Below, piece after piece: positions 8,446 to 18,154 of a stretch of 64,000 bases of DNA (position 1 is its first letter; every line of letters starts with the position of its first letter). The stretch is from positions 19,205-83,204 of the forward strand of contig NZ_JAVTWB010000090.1 of the NCBI RefSeq assembly GCF_032229525.1, read 5' to 3'. Source of the DNA: Accumulibacter sp032229525. Lineage in GTDB: Bacteria; Pseudomonadota; Gammaproteobacteria; Burkholderiales; Rhodocyclaceae. The notes under the pieces were generated by a model. That model did no database searches, was not told the origin of the DNA, and saw nothing but the letters and a program-made list of their open reading frames with translations. The translations under genes and the position numbers were made by a program.

Positions 8446-11400
8446 TTCCCGGTGCCGGCCTTGTCTTCCCTGCCGTCGCTGATTTCCAGCATCTGCTCGC
8501 CACCGGCAAGACCGTAAATTTGTGGCTGATACATGTCTTCGGCGTAGGTCGGCGGCACCACGAAGCGCCCCGGGGTGACGACGCGAACGCGGTAGAAGAA
8601 GGGCATCGTACCGGCGAGTCTGGCGGCGACGACAAAACGGTCATCGCGGAACTCGACGTGCTTGATGTTGCTGTTGAGCATTGCCTGCCGCGGATCGACA
8701 CCATCGATGGTGACCACCGCTTGCTCGCCCTGGACGATGTGGCTGTTTTCGATCTCGAGACCCGCCGGGATGTAGTCAACCACCAGACCGTTGGCGTAGC
8801 GTCCGGTGCTCTTCACCTGCAGACGAACGATGGCTGTTTCGCCGACGCGCAGCGCGCGACCAGCGAGCGGTTTGCCGTCGGCGGTGAACCAGTCGCGTTT
8901 CAGGTCGAAGTCGTCGCGTCGCGCGGCGGGCATCGTGGCCGGGTTGCCGCTCAGGCTGAGCTCGGCGAACAGTCGCTCGCCGCCGGCATTCCTGATTCGC
9001 ACGCCTGCCGCCACCTGCTCTGCTGACAGGGGCAGGAACTGTGTTCCCTTGCCGCCGATCGCCTGCGCCTTGCCGGCCGCGATCAACTCGCCGTGCCATT
9101 CTTTGCTGGCGCCGGTGACGAAACTTCGTCCCATGAGAAACAGCGCCAGTTGCTCCTGCGTGCTGTAGTAGCGCTTGCCCGTCATTTCGCCCGCCACCTG
9201 GCTGACCAGGTTTTCACGTCCGGCCGGCGTCAGCTGGTGCTTGTCGAGCAGCGTGTAGATCAGCGCCCAGTCGCGCAGATTGCTGCCGTAGTCGCCCCAC
9301 CAGGCGGTTTGCGGCCCGGCGCGGCGCTTCAGCAGGCCAGCTTCGATGGCGCCTGTCGATCGTCCTTCGTCGCCCATCAGCTTGAGTGCCAGACCGAGAT
9401 GGACCAGAGCCAGCCCGGAGTGGGCGGCGGCCTGCGACTCCGCCAATTGACGCAAGGTCGACAGCGGCGCCTTGCCTTGGCGCGCCAGTACGTAGGCGCC
9501 GTAGGCGAGCACCGCGAAACGGCCCGATCCGGCGTAGCGCTCGTCATTCCAGACCGAGTTCTGGTTGTAGCTGACGGCGCCTCTGGGCAGGCCGGCAACG
9601 CCTTCCTGCAGCCCTTTGAGCAGGAACTCGACGGCCCGCTTCTCGACCTCGGGCGGCACGCTGAACCCTTGCTCGCGGGCGTCGAGCAGGAAGTTGGTGA
9701 CGTAGGCCGACAGCCAGTACTGGTACTCGGAGAGGTTGCCCCACAGGCTGAAGCCGCCATTGGGCGCCTGCATGCCGGCCAGTCGGGCGATCGCCTTGTC
9801 GAGCATCGCCGCGCGCTGCGCCTGGGTGAAGGGTTTGAGGCCAAACGCCTGGGCCTCTGCCTGGTCAATGAAGACGTGCGGATAGGCGCTGCTGGTGGTC
9901 TGCTCGGCGCAGCCGTAGGGGTAGCGCAACAGCCCCTGCACGGCGCTGCGCACGTCGATCGGCGGCTGGTTCGATATCGCCAGCGTTGCCGCGACGCTCT
10001 GGCGCAGGAAGCCACCCAGTTCGGGATCACGGATGTCGACGCNNNNNNNNNNNNNNNNNNNNNNNNNNNNNNNNNNNNNNNNNNNNNNNNNNNNNNNNNN
10101 NNNNNNNNNNNNNNNNNNNNNNNNNNNNNNNNNNNNNNNNNNCCTTTGCTGCCATCCATCTTCTCGATCACGCGGCCGTAGATGTCGTAGGCATCGGTGC
10201 CGTAACGCAGCTTGGCAAAGAAGAAAGCGAAGGGATCCGGGCTGGCGAAACGGGTGATGTTGAGGATTCCGACGTCGACTGCCGACAGGGTCACCATGGC
10301 CTGTTGCCCCCGGGCTTCGGGGACCCTGACCTTGACCTTGAGAGGCTGCTCCGGTTCCATTTTCTGGACCGCCTCGATGGCCACGGCGAGCTTGCGGCTA
10401 CTGCGCTCGAGCGGCAGGTAGACCAGGCCCAGCGCTCTGGCAGGTGTCACCTTCTCGCCGCTGTTGCCGGGACGCAGCACCATTACCGAGACGTAAAGGT
10501 CGTGGCGCTGCCAGTCTTTGTCGATCGGGATGTCGATGGTCTTGCCATCGGCAGCGATGGTCAGCCGTTTTGCCCACAGCCCGCGGTCGCCTTCGACCGT
10601 CACCAGGGCTTCTCCAGCGTGTGGCGGGCTGATCGTCAGACGGGCGGTTTCGCCGACCGCATACGCGGGCTTGTCGAGTTTGAGCGCCACCCGGTCGGGG
10701 CGGACCCCCTGCGCCTCGTCGTCTTTCGCCGACCAGCCGGCGTAAAAGCGGAAGCGCGCCGTTTGCCCGCTCTCCGGATCAAGGATTTCGACCCGGTAGC
10801 GACCGTATTGGACCGGCAGGGTCAGCTTGCCGCGGCCGCCGGCGGGAAACGATACCTGCGTTGTCGCCACCAGTTCGTCGCTCTCGCTGAAACCCGAATG
10901 CCAGCCTCGCTGATCGTCGAAGCGCCAGTAGTAGCGCCGATTTTCCCGGAACAGTCGTACCGGCAGAGCCGTCCCGGCTTTCAGCGCGGCGCTCGCATCG
11001 GCACGAACGACCTCGAAATCGGCCGCCGAGCCCTCCCGCGCGTAGGCGCCGATGAACAGCGGCCGCAGTCCGACCAGCACCGGCGCCGGCCAGAAGACCC
11101 GTTCGATGCTGCGTACCACCGGCCGGCCACCGCTTTCGAGCAGGCTCAGCGTGGTGCGTACGGTGAACGGCGAGCGGCGCTTGGCCACCGCCTCCAGGTC
11201 GACGTCGACAGTCGCCTTGCCCTGATCGTCGATGGCTGAGGCGCCAAGCTCGCTGCGCGACTTGACGTGATCTTCGTCGGCATCACCGAAAATGAAGCCC
11301 GGCAGCTGCTGCTGCAGCGGATTGCGGTTGCGTTCGCTGGTCACCACGCCAACCAGGCTATTGCCGGCAGCGGGGGCGCCGTACAGATAACGGCCGCTGA

Positions 11401-13126
11401 CCTCGATCCGCCATGTCGATTCGCCCAGCAGGCGTGCGTTGGTAGTGGCCAGGTCGAGTTTCATCCGTTCCGGCAGGAACTCCTCAACGGCGAATGGCAT
11501 GCTGCTGGCGGCGATTTTCGACGCTGGGTCGGCGCGCAGTTCGAGCTGCCAGGAGCCGGTTGCAGCGTCGGTTGGCAACTCGATGGTGTGCCGGTAGTAA
11601 GCGGCGAAAGCCTGGTCGGGCTGCCAGGTCGCCGTCCACTGTGCCTTGCCGTCCGGGCGGCGGAGAGTTGCCTGAATTGGTTGCGGTGGTACCGGATGGC
11701 CATCGGCATCGCGTGCCATCACCGAAACGTCGAAGTGCTCGCCCGGCCGGTAGAGGTTGCGCCCGCTGTAGGCAAACAGGCGTACCGGCACGTAGGGCAT
11801 GCCGGCGATGTCGAATTCGGCCAGGTCAAGCGCCGGCTCCCTGAGTGTGATCAGCGACATCTGTTCGCCCCGGCGGGCCATCACGACCCGCGCACCTGGC
11901 GGCCGCTCGGCAAAGTGGACGCGGCCATCGCCGTCACTCTCGCCGCGCGCCAGGGTCTTGCCACGGCGATCGATCCAGCTCACTTCGACGCCGGAGCGGG
12001 CCTTGCCGTCAGTCAGCGAGCTGATGTAGGTGTCGGCGCCGCCACCGCCATACTGGCGCAGGTGCAGACCCAGATCGCTGACATAGAAATAGGTCGTCTG
12101 GTAGTCGCCCCGGAAACGATTCGGTCGCGACATCACTGCCACGTAGACGCCGGGTTCGCGCAGGGCCGCGATGCTCTCGACCGGAATGAAGGTCACGCTG
12201 CGGCGATTGGCCTTCTGTTCGGTAAGAAAGCGGCCGACGAAGGCGCTGCTCGTCAGCTTGTGCAACTGGTCAAGTTCCCAGTAGCTGACCGCGCCTTTCA
12301 GCCGGGTGCCGCGGTCGTAGTAGCCTTCGCTCCCGTCGCCTTCGCTGTCTTGCCCATCGTCGGTTTCGCCAGAGGCGGACGTGGCGCGGCCGCCTCTGGC
12401 GATAACCTTTTCGAGGAAACTCGCCAGTTGATCCGGCTTGACCCTGAGAAACTGGATGTCCACTTCCGGCACGTTGACCGTGGTCACCGGCAGGCCACCA
12501 TTCTGTGCTGCCGGCAGGACCATGCCGCGGCTGGCGAAGTAGAAGGCCGGCGTAACGGCAGCGGTGCGCACCGAGAAGCGGGCCTCCTGCTCGAGCTTGC
12601 TGCCGTTCCTGGCCATCAGACCGGGTTGCACGCGGATCACATAGCGTGTCTGTGGCTTGATCCGCGGGAAGAACAGCAGGTGCGGGTTGTCGCCGACCAC
12701 CCAGGCGCCGCTGACCGGCTGGCCATCGGCGAGCGGCGTGTCAGCAGCCAGGCGGTTACTGGAAGCATCGGTCGCCGCCGCTCCGGGCTCCTCCTCCTCA
12801 CCCATCCCTTCGTCTTGATCGCGCGTTCGGGTGGCCTTCGCTGCCAATGCGTCGGGTGGCATTTCCAGGACCTGGACGAACTGGTCGTAGCTTGCCTTGC
12901 TATCGAGGGGCAGGCTGAACGAGAGCGCCAGTGCCGGCGAGCCATCAAACTCGCGATGAGCGCCGTCGACCACTTCGAAGCGGACGCCAGCGGTGGCCGC
13001 TGTGCCCTGATCCTTCTTTGGCAAATGCCCGATGGCGAGAAAGCCGGCGATCGCCAGCGCTGCTGCTGCCAGCACGGCGAGCGCAGGCGCCCGCCCGCGT
13101 TGCTTGCTCTGTCTTCCGATGTGCAT
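8442..13126 (-). CDS. Bacterial alpha-2-macroglobulin family protein (interrupted by a sequencing gap)
   Basis: The N-terminal part (13126 to 10143, about 994 codons) and the C-terminal part (10042 to 8442, about 533 codons) lie on either side of a 100-N gap and belong to one gene. The start has a signal-anchor helix (about residues 14-32) but no lipobox cysteine, unlike lipoprotein YfhM. MG-type beta domains follow, including the RLFAYSGRNLYRPGEH bait-region-adjacent strand. After the gap comes YPYGCAEQTTS, the CxEQ thioester motif that covalently traps proteases. Segments usually found between EKMDGSK and the thioester are absent, so the gap hides perhaps 200 residues; the two parts are also out of frame because 100 is a placeholder. 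The gene is coupled to pbpC by an ATGA overlap. Role inferred from the family: periplasmic protease inhibitor. Confidence 0.92.
10043..10142. other. 100-N scaffold gap inside the macroglobulin gene
   Basis: A run of exactly 100 unknown bases. Family length suggests about 600 bases of coding sequence are missing here, so the number is a placeholder. Confidence 0.95.
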
Positions 13127-13230
13127 GACCTTCTCCGGGGAGGTGCTGCAGAGATTCTAGCAGGCGGGTCCCGGCGGGCGAGTGGTTGGTGACGAGAGGA
13201 ATGGCTGCGGATGCCCCGGCGGGCGTCAGC

Positions 13231-14049
13231 TCAAGTCCGTGCCTCCCCCGGCGAGCAGTCAACCTGAAAGACCTCGCGGTCCTCAAGGCGAACGGCTGTC
13301 AGATGGCGGCCCCACAGGCAGCCTGAATCCAGTGCCAGCAGCTTGGGCTCGATTCTCAGCCCGAGAGCAGACCAATGGCCGGTGACCAGAACATCATCGG
13401 CACTGCGCCTGCCGGGAACGTCGAACCATGGCACCAGGCCCGCCGGAGCGCCGCTCAGTTCGCCCTTGGTCTCGAAATCCATCGCTCCGTCGGGTGAACA
13501 GAAACGCATTCTCGTCATGGCGTTGACGATGACCCGCAAACGCGGCCACCCGTCCAGGTCGTCGCTCCACGAGGCGGGTTCGCTACCCCACATGTTGGCC
13601 ATGAAATCGAGGTAAGTCGGCCCGCTCAGTGCGGCCTCGACCTCCGCCGCCAGTTCACGCGCCTGATCTACCGTCCACTGCGCCAGAAGCCCGGCATGAA
13701 CCAGGCAGAATTCGCCTTCGCGGTGACACAGGGGTTGGTGGCGCAACCAGTCGATCAACTCGTCGCGGTCGGGCGCGTCGAGAATCTCGTCCAGCGTATC
13801 GCCCTTGCTCCGTCGGTCAAATCCGGTGGCAGCCATTAACAGATAGAGGTCGTGATTGCCCAGGACGGTGATGGCGGATGGGCCAAGATCACGGACGAAG
13901 CGCAAGGTCTCCAGAGAGCGGGGGCCGCGGTTGACCAGGTCGCCAACCAGCCACAGGCGGTCGCTCGACGGATCAAAGCGACATTTTTCGAGCAGCTGCT
14001 GAAACGAGTCGAAGCAGCCCTGGATGTCGCCGATTGCGTAAGTCGCCAT
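13231..14049 (-). CDS. apaH: Symmetrical bis(5'-nucleosyl)-tetraphosphatase
   Basis: A protein of 272 aa, the usual ApaH length. It splits Ap4A and other dinucleoside polyphosphates into two nucleoside diphosphates and can also remove Np4 caps from RNA. The metallophosphatase signature is clear: GDIQGC at residues 7-12 (GDxxG), GDLVNRGP, GNHD, and later His-containing strands (LVHAGLLAQW, TGHW). It is cytoplasmic and metal dependent. It begins 1 base after the galE stop on the same strand, so galE-apaH form an operon. The start ATG is fixed by the motif near the N-terminus. Confidence 0.96.
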   Translation of the reverse strand: MATYAIGDIQGCFDSFQQLLEKCRFDPSSDRLWLVGDLVNRGPRSLETLRFVRDLGPSAITVLGNHDLYLLMAATGFDRRSKGDTLDEILDAPDRDELIDWLRHQPLCHREGEFCLVHAGLLAQWTVDQARELAAEVEAALSGPTYLDFMANMWGSEPASWSDDLDGWPRLRVIVNAMTRMRFCSPDGAMDFETKGELSGAPAGLVPWFDVPGRRSADDVLVTGHWSALGLRIEPKLLALDSGCLWGRHLTAVRLEDREVFQVDCSPGEART

Positions 14050-14050
14050 G

Positions 14051-15055
14051 CTATGCGGTCACGCGCCCTTGCTGCCAGCGCCAGGCATCGCTGCACATCT
14101 GCTCGATACCGCGTTGTGCCCGCCACCCCAGCAGATGTGCGGCCAGGGCGGGATCGGCGTAGCAGGCGGCCACGTCGCCCGGCCGGCGCGGTACCAGGGC
14201 GTAGGGAACGGGTCGCCCGCTGGCTGTCTCGAAGGCGCGCACCATGTCAAGTACCGAGTAACCACAACCGGTGCCGAGATTGACGGTCAGCAGCCCGCCT
14301 TTGTCGAGCAGGTAGTCGAGTGCCGCCAGGTGGCCTTCAGCGAGATCCATCACGTGAATGTAATCACGGACGCCGGTGCCATCAGGCGTCGGATAGTCGC
14401 TGCCAAAGACACTCAGCCGTTCACGCTTGCCTTCCGCCACTTGCGCCACGTAGGGCAACAGGTTGTTCGGTATGCCATTCGGCTCCTCGCCAATGAGGCC
14501 GCTGTGGTGGGCTCCGACGGGGTTGAAGTAGCGCAGGCGCGCAATCCGCCATTGCGGGTTCGCGCGCGCCAGGTCAGCCAGGATGTCTTCGACCATCAGC
14601 TTGCTGGCGCCATACGGATTGGTTGCCGAACGCGGAAAGTCTTCGCGGATCGGCACCGACGCCGGGTCGCCATACACCGTCGCCGACGAGCTGAAGATCA
14701 GCGTGTTCACGGACGCTTCGGCCATCACTTCGCAGAGGGCGATCGTCCCGCCGACGTTGCAGTCGTAGTAGCGCAAGGGCTGCGCGACCGACTCGCCAAC
14801 GGCCTTCAGGCCAGCGAAGTGGATTACCGCGTCGATTGGCGACGCCGCGAAGATCCGGCGCAGCAGGCCATGGTCACGGACATCGCCCTTGAAAAAGGTC
14901 GGCCGTTGGCCGGAAATCTCGGCAATGCGATCCAGCACCTCGGGTCGGCTGTTGGAGAGATCATCGACAACGGTCACGTCATGGCCCGCAGCGAGCAGGG
15001 CGACACAGGCGTGGGAGCCGATATAGCCGCTACCTCCGGTGACAAGGATGTTCAT
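14051..15055 (-). CDS. galE: UDP-glucose 4-epimerase
   Basis: A protein of 334 aa. The start is the ATG of MNILVTGG, with GGAGG upstream; a longer 374-codon frame lacks a ribosome site. It is a short-chain dehydrogenase-fold enzyme with the GGSGYIGSH NAD-binding loop, the catalytic SSSATVYG strand and YGASK (YxxxK) pair, and the sugar-binding RYFNPVGAH segment. It interconverts UDP-glucose and UDP-galactose for exopolysaccharide or LPS synthesis. The stop lies 1 base before apaH. Closely related UDP-sugar epimerases exist, but length and motifs fit GalE well. Confidence 0.93.
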   Translation of the reverse strand: MNILVTGGSGYIGSHACVALLAAGHDVTVVDDLSNSRPEVLDRIAEISGQRPTFFKGDVRDHGLLRRIFAASPIDAVIHFAGLKAVGESVAQPLRYYDCNVGGTIALCEVMAEASVNTLIFSSSATVYGDPASVPIREDFPRSATNPYGASKLMVEDILADLARANPQWRIARLRYFNPVGAHHSGLIGEEPNGIPNNLLPYVAQVAEGKRERLSVFGSDYPTPDGTGVRDYIHVMDLAEGHLAALDYLLDKGGLLTVNLGTGCGYSVLDMVRAFETASGRPVPYALVPRRPGDVAACYADPALAAHLLGWRAQRGIEQMCSDAWRWQQGRVTA

Positions 15056-15488
15056 GTTCTGGCCTCCTGGCTGGTTTGCCGATGTGCATTCTCTTCTCGT
15101 TGCGGGCGCCGGAACAGGCCTGCGCTCGACGCGGCGCGAGCCTGGTCGGACGCGCGTCGTGTCCTCGCCGAGCACTTGTTCGCGTGCTCACCGAATCAGT
15201 CGACAGCCCCCAGCGGCCAGAGCCCGTACCCGCAATCGCCGTCGTTTCGGTTCAAGCTGAGCAGCAGGCCGTCCGGCGGTTGGCTCGCGCCGGGGATGCC
15301 TACGATGTCGTTCTTCGGGCGTCAGAGCGACGGTGCAAGGCGGCCACGCAGCGTTCGGGTCGAAACTGCTCACCGCCGTCGCCAGGAGTTCCCCGGTGAC
15401 GGCGTTTAGCAGGGTAGTGCGACGCATGGCAAGTTCGGCCGCGAACGGCCCGGACTTCTGGAGCCGGACGACCGCGAGCGAGCTTCCG
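15056..15488. other. 433-base stretch between H-NS-like gene and galE, no supported gene
   Basis: It holds the galE leader near its left end. A leftward 79-codon frame (15188-15427) starts with ATG but lacks a ribosome-binding site and becomes Arg/Pro-rich, so I do not call it. I see no hairpin with U-tract and no repeat. Confidence 0.35.
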
Positions 15489-15800
15489 TTACCGGGAAAC
15501 GAGGAACTCGTCCCTTCGCCGTCCGTTGGCTTCGAGGCTGGTCAGCCAGTTTGGCGCCTTGCCGCGGCCAGACCAGGCTTCACCGTTCGGGCCACGATAT
15601 TTCACGGCGACGGTGGTGCGTGTCGTCTTTCCTGCCAGAGCGCTGGCGCCCTTGAAGCCGCAATCGGCTGCAGTCAAGCCGTACTCGGCGATAAGCTGCT
15701 TTGCCTGCCCGATGGCTGCTGCCACTTCGGCGCGCCGAGCTTCCGCGATGCGTTGGTCCAAGGTCTCGCGTTGTACCAGTAATTCCTTGTAAGTCACCAT
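15489..15800 (-). CDS. H-NS family nucleoid-associated protein
   Basis: A protein of 103 aa starting at MVTYKELLVQRE, with GGAGG 6 bases upstream; an in-frame start 51 bases earlier was rejected. The N-terminal half is a coiled-coil oligomerisation helix (LDQRIAEARRAEVAAAIGQ) and the C-terminal part is the H-NS DNA-binding motif (YRGPNGEAWSGRGKAPNWL). In this group the core loop is usually W-[TS]-GRG-x-x-P, so the AT-hook-like element is intact. Such proteins bind AT-rich DNA and silence foreign genes. The AT-richer spacer at 16.7-17.0 kb lies close by, which may be coincidence. Confidence 0.9.
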   Translation of the reverse strand: MVTYKELLVQRETLDQRIAEARRAEVAAAIGQAKQLIAEYGLTAADCGFKGASALAGKTTRTTVAVKYRGPNGEAWSGRGKAPNWLTSLEANGRRRDEFLVSR

Positions 15801-16043
15801 ACACTCCTCCAATAAAGCTGTTTCATTAGTGCGAAAGGTCATCAATTGCAATGGCCAGCAAATTTTCCGTCAAGCGGGAGGTTCATACCGCGTCTCCCAC
15901 TCGACTTCTGGCGCTGGCAACCAGGTGATCGAGAACGTCGTGCGTGCGCTTGCCGGACGCCAGCGCACAGGGGTTTCCCGCCCTCTCACTGCATCGTCGG
16001 GCATCGGGCCACCGTCGCTGCGCAAGATTCGACCGGGTCATCG

Positions 16044-16676
16044 TCATCGCTGCGGTGACGGTGACGATTTCCGCAGCTCAGTGCTTTCGCCCTCCGGCCG
16101 TCCACGCAGCTCACGATAGCCGCCACCATGGAAGATCAGCGGCTCCCGGCCCTCGCCGCGAGCGAAGCGCAGCACGCGGCCGAGGAAGAGCAGATGATCG
16201 CCCCCCGGATGCTGGGCGTGGGTGGCGCACTCGAACCAGGCGGAGCAGCCCTCTATGAGCGGGACGTCGCCGAGTCCTTGGCTGGTCGCCAGGCCATCGA
16301 AACGATCATCCTCACGGCTGGCGAAGCGGTCGGAAATCCATTGTTGATCGGCCGCCAGCACGTTTACCGCGTAACGGCTGGCACGACGGAAAGCTTCAAG
16401 CCTGGGTGAGGCAGCCGACAGGCTCCAGAGGACCAAGGGGGGGTCCAGCGAAACAGAGTTGAAGGAGCTGATGGTCACCCCGATCGGTTTGCCGTCCGCG
16501 GCCAGCGTCGTAAGCACCGTGACGCCCGTGGCGAAGCTGCCCAGCGCGTCACGGAAGTCGCGGCAGACGAGATCCCGCGTTGCCAGCGCGTGACCCGTGT
16601 CACAGTTCTCGCACGGCAGTTCGGCTCGCGCGGCGAATGCGGTCGGGCATTCTGGAGCGCCAAGAGGCAGGCCCAT
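16044..16676 (-). CDS. Flavin reductase-like domain protein (FMN-binding)
   Basis: A protein of 210 aa with the flavin reductase domain: DFRDALGSFATGVTVLTT, GVTISSFNSVSLDPPLVLWS and the C-terminal GGGYRELRG. Such proteins reduce FMN or FAD with NAD(P)H for a two-component monooxygenase or act as stand-alone reductases. The first 35 or so residues are less conserved and have no clear ribosome-binding site, so the true start could be internal, near the ATRDLVCRDFRDALG block. No monooxygenase partner is adjacent, so the partner is unknown. The C-terminal tail (about 20 residues) is hydrophilic and may be lineage specific. Confidence 0.85.
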   Translation of the reverse strand: MGLPLGAPECPTAFAARAELPCENCDTGHALATRDLVCRDFRDALGSFATGVTVLTTLAADGKPIGVTISSFNSVSLDPPLVLWSLSAASPRLEAFRRASRYAVNVLAADQQWISDRFASREDDRFDGLATSQGLGDVPLIEGCSAWFECATHAQHPGGDHLLFLGRVLRFARGEGREPLIFHGGGYRELRGRPEGESTELRKSSPSPQR

Positions 16677-17060
16677 CAGGCGGTCCGGAGCAGCGGTTCA
16701 GGCATGCTAATATTCAACGTTGGCAAAATGGTTGGTGAATGCACTGATCAGTGTCGAAATGCCCAATGGACATTTGGCGGTGATTATAAACATGAACGCA
16801 AGGCGATAACGGCAATGGATATTAAGATGCTCTTGCCATTCTGCCTCTCGCAGTCACCATTTCTAGCGGCGTCGGCAGACCGGCCGAACGGGCGATTATC
16901 GCCGCATAGTGTTTCGATGTCGAGCCGATTTTGATAATGGATTATGTGGAAGCTGTCAGACATCGTCCTGTGGCATGCGTTCAGGCGATCTTCTCGACCA
17001 CTTGTCCAGGCACCCGCCCTGGCCGATACCTCCGATCTGCGTTGACGCGTGGCCGGGCGC
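16677..17060. other. AT-richer intergenic segment with a 12-base palindrome
   Basis: This spacer between the divergent flavin reductase and mutY genes is visibly lower in GC than its neighbours, especially 16700-16960. It contains the perfect palindrome CACTGATCAGTG (16742-16753). Several short frames cross it, but none has a recognisable product. It may hold divergent promoters, or be a remnant of acquired DNA. Confidence 0.4.
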
Positions 17061-18122
17061 ATGGTTGACATCGCTGCGTCGGCCCGCTCAGGTTTTTCCC
17101 GCCGCGTGATTGGCTGGCAGAAAGCCAACGGCCGCCACGACCTGCCGTGGCAGCAGACAGGTGACCCGTACCGTATCTGGCTGTCGGAAATCATGCTGCA
17201 GCAAACGCAGGTGCAAACGGTGATTCCGTATTACGCTCGTTTCCTGGCTCGTTTCCCGACACTTTCAGTGCTCGCCGGGGCGCCGGTCGATAGCGTCCTC
17301 GAGTTGTGGTCCGGGCTCGGGTACTACGCACGGGCGCGCAATCTGCACCGCTGCGCGCAAACCGTGCTTGTCGAGCGGGCGGGCAAGTTCTCTGCCAATC
17401 CGGAAGAAAATGCGAGATTGCCGGGGATCGGCCGTTCGACGGCCGCTGCCATCAGTGTCTTCGCCTTTGGTCGCCAGGCCGCCATCCTCGATGGCAATGT
17501 AAAACGCGTTCTCGGTCGCTGCTTCGCTGTCGAAAGCGGCTCATCGGCCGCCCAGGATGAACGCACGATGTGGGCGCTCGCCGAATCTCTGCTGCCGGCC
17601 AGCGGCATCGAAAGCTATACGCAGGGGATGATGGATCTGGGTGCGGCGGTGTGCCGGCGTAGCAAACCTGCCTGTGGCGCCTGTCCGCTACAGGAGATCT
17701 GCATCGCACGTCGCGACGGTCGCCAGGCCGAACTGCCGCAACGCCAGGCGAGACCAGCGCTGCCGCAGCGGGTGAGCAGCGTGCTGCTGCTCACCGACGG
17801 GCGGCGGGTGCTGGTCGAACGACGGCCGCCGATGGGTATCTGGGGTGGTCTGCTGAGCCTGCCCGAAGAGCCCGGCCAAGGTGCCGAAGGCTTTGCCCTG
17901 CGGCACGGTTGTCGTCTGCTGAGCACCCGGACACTGGCGCCGATCCGCCACAGCTTCACCCATTTTCGCCTGATCATCCAGGTGCTGCGATGCGAGGTGG
18001 AAGTGCTCAGCGGCGGAGTCAGCGAAACTGCTGTGGAATGGTTGCCGCTCGAGAACGTTGCGGCGGCGGCCTTGCCGGCGCCGATCAAGCGGCTGCTGCT
18101 GGCTGCGCGTTTGGGACGCTGA
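17061..18122 (+). CDS. mutY: A/G-specific adenine DNA glycosylase
   Basis: A protein of about 353 aa from the ATG at 17061; an in-frame GTG at 17049 is the alternative. It removes adenine mispaired with 8-oxoguanine. The catalytic Glu lies in LSEIMLQQTQVQTV, the helix-hairpin-helix is LPGIGRSTAAAI, and the catalytic Asp is in AILDGNVKRVLGR. The [4Fe-4S] loop has Cys spacing C-x6-C-x2-C-x5-C (CRRSKPACGACPLQEIC). A NUDIX-like C-terminal domain for 8-oxoG recognition follows (VSSVLLLTDGRRVLVERRPP onwards). It is a single gene facing the leftward PAS-GGDEF-EAL gene. Confidence 0.96.
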   Translation: MVDIAASARSGFSRRVIGWQKANGRHDLPWQQTGDPYRIWLSEIMLQQTQVQTVIPYYARFLARFPTLSVLAGAPVDSVLELWSGLGYYARARNLHRCAQTVLVERAGKFSANPEENARLPGIGRSTAAAISVFAFGRQAAILDGNVKRVLGRCFAVESGSSAAQDERTMWALAESLLPASGIESYTQGMMDLGAAVCRRSKPACGACPLQEICIARRDGRQAELPQRQARPALPQRVSSVLLLTDGRRVLVERRPPMGIWGGLLSLPEEPGQGAEGFALRHGCRLLSTRTLAPIRHSFTHFRLIIQVLRCEVEVLSGGVSETAVEWLPLENVAAAALPAPIKRLLLAARLGR

Positions 18123-18154
18123 TCGGGCAACCTTCCGGCGCGCCCGCGTGCCGG

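Noticed and set aside
11267..13192. Rightward 641-codon frame across the macroglobulin gene
   Set aside because: It is antisense to a clear coding region and has no family motif; it results from high GC codon bias.
15188..15427. Leftward 79-codon ORF between galE and the H-NS-like gene
   Set aside because: No ribosome-binding site, Arg/Pro-rich end and no recognised family; likely noise.
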